Shown piece by piece: positions 54,692 to 63,880 of a stretch of 64,000 nt of DNA (positions are counted from its first letter, which is position 1; every line of letters starts with the position of its first letter). The stretch covers positions 249,309,741 through 249,373,740 of the forward strand of contig CM041465.1 of NCBI GenBank assembly GCA_023213395.1, read 5' to 3'. A program made the translations under genes and the position numbers. The DNA comes from Cycas panzhihuaensis. Lineage: Eukaryota; Cycadophyta. The notes under the pieces were generated by a model. That model did no database searches, had not been told where the DNA came from, and worked only from the letters and a program-made list of their open reading frames with translations.

Positions 54692-54966
54692 TGGAATAGA
54701 GCAAATGTCACTTACAATTTATTATTTAAGATTAGAGAGTGAAAGTTGAATGAAAGTAAATTTGTTGAGAGGTCTTCTCATAAGTAATAAATGATAATTT
54801 ATTTTATAAAAATTGATGGTACATAATTGTTCATAACAATTATTTTTATATATAAGTTTATAACTCTTCAAGTTTTTGCATTACATTATTTTAAATCCCC
54901 ATTTATTATTAATACTACTTAATTTTTATTACCATAACCTTGTTAATAATAACCAAGTTTGTAACA
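54692..54966 (-). repeat. 5' LTR of Gyp-B
   Basis: 275 bp, TGGAATAG to GTAACA on the plus strand. Pairs with the split copy at 41105-41197 and 51814-51998. Confidence 0.78.
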
Positions 54967-55044
54967 GTAATTGCCCTCGGTGTGTAGTACAACCTCTCTT
55001 ATTTGGTCCCTTATGATGTAGCCTATGATAGGTTGGTTAAACTA

Positions 55045-55390
55045 CTAAAACACTCCTTATGGGGCCTTAATAAAACCAAGTAAGGCTGTAGTAGCATAAG
55101 CTAATAAGTTTATTATAGACCTAAGGAAGATGTTGGTTTGGGAATCAAACATATTAAGTAAGATCAAGGACATTGTATTAAATGGCTTGTTAGAGTTAGA
55201 GAAGAAGATGAGCCTTGGATGTTAGGGTATAACTTGAGTAGAGGCAACTTGGTGGTGATATATTGGGTTTATCTTGATTTAACATATAATACTTGTTGCT
55301 CTTGTCCCATTAAATTTTATCAGCCCTTATATTTTCAAAACCATTTAAAGAGCTTAGGAGGAATATTAAAAATGGTTAGCTTTATAAAGA
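55045..55390 (+). pseudogene. LINE-4 ORF2, end of reverse transcriptase
   Basis: Frame: HSLWGLNKTK-stop-GCSSIS, YYRPKEDVGLGIKHIK, IKWLVRVREEDEPWMLGYNL and further YFQNHLKSLGGILKMVSFIK. This follows FLWGG...KK...I.W..VC.PK..GGLGI..., then KWL.R......PW. Stops at Gln/Trp positions. Confidence 0.75.
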
Positions 55391-55809
55391 AATAAATCTC
55401 AAAAGGGATTGTCCTTTGTATGGTGGTCACCTTTAATACAAAAATATCACCAATGCCTTATACAACATTAGTAGTTAAGAGCTCATTGATTAAATAAGAG
55501 AGGGTTATCCATGATTAACAACTATTTTAATAAGAGTTGAAGATTTTAAAAGTAATTTCTAAATCTTAATTGCAAGATCAATGTTAAGGCTTTTAGTAGA
55601 TTCATCATTAAAGAGATATATGATTGTTATTTTGCCTCTTAAATCATTAATATATCTAATAGTAACAATGAAATGAGGTGGAAATATTAGGCATGCTATG
55701 CATGAAAGTCATGCATTAAATTTGGAGCATCCTACATCTAGAAACTAGTGATGTCATATCATAATATCTCTAATAAAATGAATAAGATTTAGAACATTAT
55801 TAATAGGGA

Positions 55810-56040
55810 TATGGTGTGGTATAAATGCATTTAAATGCTTTAGAAAGCATTAGTGGAGTCTAAGAAATCCCTTTTTGTTTCCTAGTCTTTACTATAAAAT
55901 GGACTTCTCGTCAAATTAAGGATGGCCATGCTTATACAATCATATGTGTTCTATGTAATCTATGGATGTTAGGAAACCTTCTTATACATATTCTTATGGT
56001 GTTTACTAGCTAAGTTAACTTGGGATTAGATTAGGGTGTT
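55810..56040 (+). pseudogene. LINE-4 ORF2, zf-RVT region
   Basis: Frame: KALVESKKSLFVS, NGLLVKLRMAMLIQSYVFYV, IYGC-stop-ETFLYIFLWC and LLAKLTWD. Matches zf-RVT (KA......W......L....L.......C..C....ET..H.F..C..A...W). Some zinc ligands read Tyr (FYVIYGC, LYIF for C..C and H), the terminal Cys is kept. Confidence 0.72.
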
Positions 56041-56350
56041 TCCCAAGCCTATCATTTTCAACACCATAGGATGGAACAATGCTACTTTAGTAGACAATAA
56101 AACACTTTCTCAATAGGACTTGCTTTAAATTAACAACATGCATTACATTTAGAAGTATAAAAACTCTATGATTTTTAATGGAAAATCCATTATGTTATCC
56201 TTTTCCTCTAATATAATTTATATTATACTAGATTTGTGTACTTTGTATATCAATGCTTAGGTACAAAAGATTTAGTTAGAGTTGTTATATATCCAAAAAT
56301 TGATAAATCATTAGGACTCATTTATATGCATGATTAGGGAGCTACCTCCA

Positions 56351-56859
56351 AAGGAGGTAAGCTTATTGTAACCCCTAATCATGGAAGGCATAGAATTTAG
56401 TCACAAGCTCAGAACTTGTCTGGGAACTACTAGCAGTAGGGTAGCATCCCCATAGCATGAAACCCATTTCACTTCTACTAATAAGTAAGGATCTCCACCT
56501 AAGGGGCTAAGCCAAATTATTTAAATATTAGTGCCTATTAATATTGAGCCATCTTCACGCAAGGGGTGGAAATTAAGAGACAACCCTCTTAATAAGGGAG
56601 ATAACAAGTGGAGATACTTGGGTCTAATATAAAATAGTGATGATGGTATTCAGGTCTAATTCATGTGTGGTTTGGTTATACACATTTTTGGATTTATGTA
56701 TATAATGGACTCCTTTTAGGGTATATGTAATTTTGGCTTCAATTAGGCATTGTATCTATGTTGTATTATTCATTGAGATGGAGAGGATGATGATCATTCC
56801 TCTAGTTTATTCTAAAGTATGTAATATTTCCAATCTAATGAATCATTATTTATGCAAAA
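56351..56859. other. No recognised gene; possibly LINE-4 3' UTR
   Basis: Less AT-rich in part (56380-56600). No poly(A) tail or target duplication found. Confidence 0.4.
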
Positions 56860-57065
56860 AATATCAAAACTTATAAAGTACATACAACATATCAAAATCT
56901 TATCTTTTAATGGTCATACAATTTCATTATGATTTAGTTAACCATCTACTAGGAAAATAAATTAGAAAGTTGATATTTTCTTCATTAAGTACATCCAATA
57001 CCACTCCAATTACTATTCTTGAAGAATTAACATTAACATGAAACCTTTTATTTGAATAAGGAAAT
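56860..57065 (-). pseudogene. Gypsy RNase H fragment (possibly Gyp-C)
   Basis: Minus strand: KVRKFPYSNKRFHVNVNSSR, IVIGVVLDVLNEENINFLIY, FPSRWLTKS and further YVLYKF. Follows the gypsy RNase H start (F.V..DAS..AIGAVL.Q.......PI.YASR.L), with the first Asp reading Asn (VNVNSS). Same strand as Gyp-C and Gyp-D. Because Gyp-C lacks RNase H left of 41.1 kb and Gyp-B seems inserted in it, this may be the missing part; that link is an inference. Confidence 0.68.
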
Positions 57066-58009
57066 TTTCTAACTTTTCTAGGAACATGTTAACACATATA
57101 TAATTGATTGACCAACATCTTATTCACAAGAGGCCATGCATCTATAATATAGTTAATGGGAGCATAGGCTATATTTTTCCATAAGGATGGTATTGTGAAT
57201 GTATAAATACTTAAAGTGGGCTTATAAATGGGACCCATTAACTCCTTTTAATTGATTGCATGTGATTTTTATACTAAATAAATAATTTATTTAATAAATA
57301 AAGAAAATTAATCATAATGTATTTTAAAAATATATAAAATACCCAATAAGAATGGAAAAGGAGTGAAATAAGACATATTATAATTGATTGCCACTACTTT
57401 ATACACTAAATAAGTAAGGAGATATCTTATACCTTTTATTAGTTCATATTCATAATAGACCATGAAGAAGTAACAATTGAATTATCATGAAATTAAGTCC
57501 ATTAAATTTTATGCCAAGTTGATTTTCTATCTTTTGGCATGTATAAATATATAAACTCAATTATAAAAATTATTATTATTATTTTTATCAATAAAAAAAA
57601 ATTATCATTTAGAGGGCTAGCTTATAAGTCTATGATATTTATGATCTTATCAATTTAGGATGCTACTTTAGTTAGTATTATTCGTTAACTATGTTTATTA
57701 ATTTTGAAATGATCTACATCTATTACTTGTACAATAAACCTTCTACGGTTCTATAACTTTCCCCTGTTAATTTAGACAAAAAATATTAAGTAAATAGTAT
57801 TAATAATAGTAAAAGTATAGAGGAGACAAATAATAAATGAGTGCATTTCCCTCTTTAAGGTAAGGATACCTCTAAATAAATGTTGATGCATATAATTAAC
57901 CTCCAAAGAATAAAGAATCTCATATGATGCTTAAGGCTATGCTAAAAAGATAATAAATACTAATGAATAGAAGTGCCCTTTCATAACTTAATATATCAAT
58001 TCATAATAA
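57066..58009 (-). other. AT-rich DNA, probably 3' LTR of Gyp-D in its right part
   Basis: No coding motif. A G-rich polypurine tract (ccccccccc on the plus strand, 58011-58019) follows the end of Gyp-D pol, so DNA left of it should be the 3' LTR; its left end is not identifiable without the partner. Confidence 0.45.
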
Positions 58010-58408
58010 GCCCCCCCCACTATTTAAAAGATACCTTGCCCTCAAAGCATCAAAGCTTACAAGTTCTATTGGTACCAATGTTCATCTTCCTAAGCTGCAT
58101 CTTTAGTGTCCATATCCTTCTCTTTGACTAGGTATTCCATGATTTATTAATTTTGTAAATGCTTTATCCTAAAGTTAATGATTAACTTGGGTTATATGAT
58201 AAAAGAACCTTCTTCGTCTAATGTTGGTAAGGAAGTTTGAGGGGTGGTCTTTCCCTACATTCCCCCCCCCCCCCCCCCCTTAGATACAATACATGGAAAA
58301 TGTTATAAATACAACCATTAAATAAATCTAGTTGGTTAATGACTTTAGTAATCTTCCTTTAGACTTGAAATAAATCATAAAATTTGGATTAAAGTTTTTG
58401 TTTGTTAT
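58010..58408 (-). pseudogene. Gyp-D integrase C-terminal region, left of Copia-4
   Basis: Minus strand: NNKQKL, KFYDLFQV, INQLDLFNGCIYNIFHVLYL, then KDAA-stop-EDEHWYQ and LRARYLLNSGG. This is the gypsy tail (K..PK..GPF.V..KIG.VAY.L.LP....IH.VFHVS.L, ending in ..DATWED). An 18-base C-run (58262-58279) interrupts it. The frame joins TLKKHN at 63172 once Copia-4 is removed. Confidence 0.82.
58262..58279. repeat. C18 homopolymer
   Basis: Eighteen C residues in a row (G18 on the minus strand), inside a decayed gypsy coding region. Confidence 0.95.
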
Positions 58409-58825
58409 TATGAGAGTTTGTATATATGCAGGTTGTAGGTTGATTATCAATCCAACCAGAGGCCAAGATTGCTACATACTAGGATCATTCACAAGGGGAC
58501 CTGAACACCAGACATATCATGGGAAACTCATGAGAGAGAAAACTCACCAACACAATGTTTTAATATATTAAACATAAAATAATACAAAGTGTTTCAGAGA
58601 TGAGATGGAGCACAAAACGATTGTTAAGATCACATGATCTTAAGTTGATGATTTGAATATCAAGGAGGTATGAATATATATACTGTAAAATGGTACCACA
58701 TAAGGTCATATCTTTTCATTATGTCTTTTCACCAATGGACACGTCCATTCATTACACCTACACACTCTAATTAACCCTAACGAAGCATTTAAGTTATAAA
58801 TAACATAAGTTAACTATCGTTAACA
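58409..58825 (-). repeat. 3' LTR of Copia-4
   Basis: 417 bp, TATGAGAG (TG changed to TA) to CGTTAACA on the plus strand. Followed by the polypurine tract, minus strand taaggggggatgt (58826-58836). Confidence 0.92.
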
Positions 58826-58859
58826 TCCCCCCTTAATACGAATAGGAGATGAAGCAAAA

Positions 58860-59200
58860 ACAAATGCTCTATTAATTAGGAGATATGTCCTTGTAGATTG
58901 ATCCCCCCTCAAGGATGATCTTGCTGAGTGTTAACTGGTGATGTTCATCTAATAGCTTCATGAATTAACTTGCAACCCAGTTAGTGGTCGAAGAAGATTT
59001 TACTTGAAGCTTGCTTTCATCAAACACCTCTTGAACAACTGACTGGTATCTCACTTCTAATATTGATATTTGATCTTTCAAGTACTCTTCACCCAAACTA
59101 CAAGCTTCTTCCATAGGTTGTAATATTCCATCAATCAAAGATAAGTTCAAATTGAACACAATGTATGTACCATTAGCGTAATTCAAATGGCATAATTGTT
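58860..59200 (-). pseudogene. Copia-4 RNase H, C-terminal part
   Basis: Minus strand frame 58965-59186: EEYLKDQISILEVRYQSVVQ, EVFDESKLQVKSSSTTNWVA, then SKFMKLLDEH. This matches copia I.VRYHFV..EV.......V......ADIFTK.L, with ADI replaced by WVAS. The terminal ILEGG lies just before the polypurine tract. Confidence 0.8.
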
Positions 59201-59288
59201 TATCCTATCCTTTCTTAACAACCTTAGAGGTTTGTGTCTGATATGATCTCCCAAAGTCTAGGTTAAGAAATGAAGACTAAATATTATT

Positions 59289-59500
59289 TTAATATGACTC
59301 TCCACCAAGTGTAGCTGTTATATTTGACCTGTTTATTGGCTTCTGATCAACAAGTGTAATCGTCATCTTAGGGTCAATTAGTATAAAAGGGATATTTCCA
59401 TGTAAAGAGTCTTCTTCCTTCTGTATAACTATTTTCCACGAAGGATTCATTTGCCATAATGAATTAGGAATGTGGAAGTGAATGACTTCCATCATTTGAA
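59289..59500 (-). pseudogene. Copia-4 start of reverse transcriptase
   Basis: Frame: NPSWKIVIQKEEDSLHGNIP, FILIDPKMTITLVDQKPINR. Matches the first RT block (W..AM.EE..SL..N.TW.L..LP.G...I). The next block expected, with the first catalytic Asp, is absent; sequence passes to the RNase H end within about 100 bp. Confidence 0.78.
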
Positions 59501-59597
59501 GTCAACTAGTAGCTCAAGTTTTATTTAGCCTTTCTATTATATCCTCAGTTATGACCAATAATGACTTAGAGGAGGTTGTCATCTCCTCAATGAGTAA

Positions 59598-60115
59598 TTA
59601 AGGTTTTTCATTACCTTTTACTTCATCTTCCTTTTGGAGCTTAACCTCTGCATGATTAGAAGATATCGTGAAGGAGGGATACCCAACTTTTGTTAGCAGA
59701 GGCTTACTAAACTGGTATGTCAATACTTCATTGATTTTTATATCTTGATAATGAAGAGACTTCTGCATCACCAGATCCCATAGTCTATGATTGTTTCCAT
59801 AGTATCCCATAAAAGTGATTTTGTAACTATGGTCAAATTCCTTTATTTATTTGTAAAATATTAGTGCATTTTCGATGCACCCTAAGATTTTTTTTAATAG
59901 AAGGCTTTCGACTGGTCCATCTTTCTTGTGGCATCACACTTTGAACTGCAAAGGTTGGAACCTAGTTCATAATGTGAACAACAGTTCTCACAGCTTTTGT
60001 CCCAAAGTTGAATGGGATATGTTGCATTTGCATCTTACACAACGCCATGTCAATCAAGGTATCAACTTTCCATATGGCAACACTATCATGTGGGATTAAA
60101 CCAATACCTTGATTA
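59598..60115 (-). pseudogene. Copia-4 integrase, C-terminal half
   Basis: Frames at 59962-60357 and 59598-59810. DTLIDMALCKMQMQHIPFNF, GTKAVRTVVHIMN, then VPTFAVQSVMPQ and HRLWDLVMQKSLHYQDIKIN followed by EVLT. This is copia ...R.L.EMAR.ML....LP..FW.EAV.TA.YI.NR.P, and later ..YRLWDP......SRDV.FNE. The zinc region and catalytic core are missing. Confidence 0.82.
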
Positions 60116-60560
60116 GAATAGAACTTAGAAATATGATTGTCGTTAGCCTTTTCACGATTACTCCTTAATAAATTTATTTGATTTTCACATAATTTTTTAT
60201 CTATCACTTTATCTTTTACATCTAACTTATCTTTGGGAGAGTATACCCAAGTATCCTGAGTAGAACGAAGATTTTGATTTATTCTAGGTGTATATTGTAG
60301 CTTCTTAAGATAACCATCTTTTACTGTAATTGTTTTAGCATTTTTAACAGGTACCAAGTCAACATTATTGAGTATGATGTTTGTCTAGCCAAGATCTTAG
60401 TTCAACACATAAAAACTCTACTTTTTAGGAGAGATATGTTGTGTGCTTGAGTTAGTTGATATTTGCACATAAAATATTACAATTTTCTCCTCTCTATTAG
60501 TCTGCCTTAAGTTCTTTTTCCTTATCCAATAATCTTTTTCTCTATGGCCCATCATTTTGT
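60116..60560 (-). other. Copia-4, gag-to-integrase join of unclear content
   Basis: A partly open minus-strand stretch (WVYSPKDKLDVKDKVIDKKL and similar, 60120-60357) that I cannot match to protease or integrase. It may be inserted or rearranged element sequence. Confidence 0.45.
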
Positions 60561-61294
60561 AGTAGGTACATGAACCAATATATTTCTTCTTCTTCCCTTT
60601 ATTGGTAACCTCTTCATGTGAACATTTATCCCTATCTTCATCCTTATTCTTTTAAACTTTTGAGGATAGGGCATGACTAGTATCAGTTGAATCCATAAAC
60701 TTGTGATGTTTGAGCTTAACTTCCTCTACAAGAAGTAGTTCCTTTAGATTTTGAAATGAGGTAACTTGAAACATTTTGTCAACATTATACAGAGTCTGAA
60801 AGGTGTTATAAGCTACTAGTAACTTGTTCATGACGATTGCGAATAGGATTTTATCACTAATCAAGTCTTGTTTAATTCCCTCTAGCTTATTCTTGATATC
60901 CATCAACTCATTCAAATAAGTGTTGATGTTGCTCTTATCGTCAATGTAGGAATTGAACAATTCACCCAATAAGATGACCAAACGGTTGTCTTCTTTTGTT
61001 CAAATGTGTCATAAAGAGTTTACCAAGTGTTATGTAGCATATTCAATTTGTGGATGAGTTCTCTTTGATCCGAAGGAAGCAAGAGTTTCAGTAGACCGGT
61101 GGCATGAAGTTGCTTTCTCTATGTGAGTTTATCTAGCACAACATCAAGTTCCCCTTCCTTTTTCTTAGGTGGTGTCTCACAAGTTAGGTCCCACAACTCC
61201 TAGACCATTAGCACAAGTTCTATATTGGACTTTCACTCCTCGAAGTTAGTGCCATCAAAGATTACTTGCATCAACAAGGTTGTCTTGGGATCCA
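60561..61294 (-). pseudogene. gag: Copia-4 gag, broken
   Basis: Probable start ATG at 61292-61294 (MDPKTTLLMQVIFDGTNFEE, stop at the Trp, KSNIELVLMV). Then a region with SDQRELIHKLNMLHNTW, an open piece at 60652-60981 (SNINTYLNELMDIKNKLEGI, DKILFAIVMNKLLVAYNTFQ, SFQNLKELLLVEEVKLKHHK), and a knuckle remnant CTYYKMMGHREKDY at about 60540-60585 with the second and last Cys read as Tyr. Resembles Copia-1 gag in its N-terminus. Confidence 0.84.
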
Positions 61295-61961
61295 TATTTG
61301 CAGATACTCGGATTCCTCTTCCACTTAATTACTGATCACGACGGTAAGTCTTATTAACATTGTTTTAATAATTTACGAAGTTTAATTCATAGATTTGTAT
61401 ATCACTTTATTGAGATTAGTATGACATGTTCTCCGTAAGCCATATGTCTTTTTAATATCAATTAAAGAAATAATATTTTAAACGATGCTTTTTAGCACTC
61501 CAAATTCTTCGGTAAAGGTAATATACTCTTATACATGGACGTCACTTATTATTGCCCTGATTTTAGATAAAAATATTTCGAATAAATGTAGTATAAACAC
61601 CTTAAAATAGAATGTAGTATAAAAGCCTTTGAACAAAATGAATTTCTTTGAAACACTTTGATTCAAAGCTTTGAAATTAAATATTAGAAAAAGAATATTC
61701 TTATAGAATATTCTTTTCACTTAGATCACCCAAAATAAAACAACTGTCATTCGATTAATATTCAATCTGCATATGATATTTATATATCAAATGATATATG
61801 AAAATATCAAATATCAATTGCAATCATAAATATAGTGACCTAGTACTTGTAATTCACAATCGACTGGAGTACAATTTCTGTATGATTATAATTAATTGTC
61901 CTATATTAAAAATAAGTAATCAAATAATATATCACATATATTAGATGATAATACATACATG

Positions 61962-61995
<34 letters not shown>

Positions 61996-62737
61996 TGTAT
62001 GTATATATATATATATATATATTATGAAACATTAGTAGAATTCAGAGTTTAGATATTTGATCTAATCATTGCAACTAAAGTGACTAAAAAAAATGATAGC
62101 TATTATATTTTCATCTAAATTAGCGTGAATTGTAGATTTTGAAGTCAACGACTATTATATTTTCTATATGGGTGATCGATCTACATCTACGCCTTTTGTC
62201 TTACTCTTAATTTTTCTCATAATTTATAGCAGCCAATAAATAGCGATTAATCTTCAACAGTAAAGTAATTTTAATAATTCATTTTACTAGTTGAATAACA
62301 TTTGAAGGAATCATGGTTGTTATATGAAATCAGAGGGCTACATAGATCTTCAATAGGTGATTTTACACTGTCAAATAGCTTTTGATAAGAATACAATTGG
62401 ATTTAATAATTTATAGGTTAATTAGAAGCCTTTTCTTAATTTATCACTTTAAGATGAAGTCAGATGAGCCAGATCTCTCTCAAAACTCGGCCAGGATTGC
62501 TTTTATGATCCCAATATGAGCTTCAATAGTGTTGTATAGCTTACCTTGATGCTTAACTTCTTTGATCAGCTTCCAATGTTGGTGCCACAAACGTATGGAG
62601 AGCCCAAATGTGCTTTGCAATTCCAAATGGCCTCTTATCTTAGTGCCAACTTGATCTATGATCTCCAATCTTTGAATTTGGCCAGTTAGTGACTCGTTTC
62701 CAATCTTAGATATGAGTTCTAACATTGACCCTTGCTT
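61295..62737 (-). other. Leader of Copia-4
   Basis: About 1.4 kb. Holds an (AC)n run (61967-61993) followed by a TA run (62001-62021). A 105-codon minus-strand frame at 62480-62797 spans the primer-binding site and LTR end, so I do not consider it a gene. Confidence 0.6.
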
Positions 62738-62755
62738 CCTTAGGCTCTGATACCA
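62738..62755 (-). promoter_or_regulatory. Primer-binding site of Copia-4
   Basis: Minus strand TGGTATCAGAGCCTAAGG directly after the LTR; exact Met-tRNA complement in the first 12 bases. Confidence 0.92.
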
Positions 62756-63171
62756 TGTGAGAGTTTGTGTATATGCAAGTTGCAGGTTCATTATCAATCC
62801 AACTAGAGGCTAAGACTACTACATGTCATGATCATTCACAAGAAGACTCAAACACCAGATATATCATGGGAAATTCTTGAGAGTGAAAACCCACCTATAT
62901 AATATTTTAATATATTAAACATAAAACAATACAAAGTGTTTTAGAGATAAGATGGAGCATGAAAAGATTGTTGAGATCACATGATCTTGAGTTGATGATT
63001 TGAATATCAAGGAGGTATGAATATATAGACCCCAAAATGGTACCATGTAAGGTCATAGCTTTTCATCATATCTTTTCACCAATGGACACGCCTATTCATC
63101 ACACTTACACACTCTAATTAACCCTAATCAAGCATTAAGTTATAGTTAACCTAAGTTAACTATCGCTAACA
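62756..63171 (-). repeat. 5' LTR of Copia-4
   Basis: 416 bp, TGTGAGAG to CGCTAACA on the plus strand, matching 58409-58825 with roughly 10 per cent differences by eye. Confidence 0.92.
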
Positions 63172-63880
63172 ATTATGCTTCTTTAAGGTGTTTTGTTTAT
63201 AAGAATGTAATCTTAAAAATGCCCATTTATCCACTAAAAATTATCTTTTTAAATTATGTAAATCCTATTGTTGCTTCATTATGTTCCTTATGGTATTTTT
63301 AGTATCCTTAAGATTGTGAAGGATACTCTCTCTTCTCCATATGGTCCTTCACTATTAGGACTTTTGATTAAGTAACTATGTGGATTGATGATGGTGGGTC
63401 ATAACCATACAGAGCTTTAAAGGGCAACGTTTGCACTACCATATGAAATATAATGTTGTACCACCATTTATGGAGATATAACCACTTGTGTCAATGTGAC
63501 TATTTATTTAATATAAAGCACTTGAGATGTCCCTTTAAACATCTATTCACTACTTTGGTTTGACCATCTATCTAGGGATTGTATACGATGCTCATATTTA
63601 ATTTAATTCCTATTAAATTAAATATTTCTCCTAAAAATTACTAGTGGATTTTAGGTCTTGATCAACCACAATAACCTTTTGGAATTTATGTAATCAATGG
63701 ATTTCTTTTATAAAAACATTTATAGTTTAGCTAGTTTTAAAAGTGTATTGTATTCCCCAAAAGTAAGCATATTTTCTAAGTCAATTGACTACCACCATTA
63801 TTGTATTCTTGCCTTCTGAGTTAAGCATACTTATAATAAACTCCATAGATATTTATTCTTGTTTCTTCTTAGTGTTGGAC
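63172..63880 (-). pseudogene. Gyp-D integrase core, right of Copia-4
   Basis: Minus strand: MEFIISMLNSEGKNTIMVVV, NRLRKYAYFWGIQYTFKTS, KEIH-stop-LHKFQKVIVVDQD, ELNMSIVYNP and DGQTKVVNRCLKGHLKCFI, then VVQTLPFKALYGYDPPS and DKWAFLRLHSYKQNTLKK. These are the core blocks of chromovirus-type gypsy integrase. The first catalytic Asp (VVVDRL) reads Asn; the second (VDQD) is intact; YHPQTDGQT reads YNP-stop-IDGQT. Confidence 0.88.

Larger units (their letters stand above)
41105..54966 (-). mobile_element. Gyp-B: gag-only gypsy element, split by Copia-2
   Basis: 5' LTR at 54692-54966, primer-binding site at 54678-54689, a gag frame (52830-53690), a polypurine tract, and a 3' LTR made of 41105-41197 plus 51814-51998, cut by Copia-2. 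Without Copia-2 the element is about 3.2 kb. There is no pol between gag and the 3' LTR, so it is a second, gypsy-type, gag-only element. The outer left boundary is approximate because the first 25 bp of the LTR are poorly matched. It seems to sit inside Gyp-C. Confidence 0.72.
54985..56350 (+). mobile_element. LINE-4: fragment of a different LINE family
   Basis: Plus-strand ORF2 remnant with no ends visible. Its protein motifs resemble those of the other LINEs, but the nucleotide sequence, 3' UTR and wording differ, so it is another family and much older. Stops are frequent. It lies between Gyp-B and a gypsy RNase H fragment. Confidence 0.7.
58409..63171 (-). mobile_element. Copia-4: internally deleted copia element
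   Basis: 4.76 kb, LTRs of 417 and 416 bp (58409-58825, 62756-63171), exact-type primer-binding site and polypurine tract. Gag is followed by only the C-terminal half of integrase, the first residues of reverse transcriptase and the end of RNase H, so protease and most of the polymerase are missing. Flanks give a near-perfect target duplication (ataac / ataat on the minus strand). It lies in Gyp-D pol. Confidence 0.9.

Noticed and set aside
61965-62021. (AC)n and (TA)n runs as a CRISPR or regulatory array
   Set aside because: Simple microsatellites without spacers in an element leader.
62480-62797. 105-codon minus-strand frame as a gene
   Set aside because: It runs from the LTR through the primer-binding site into the leader of Copia-4; no protein family features.
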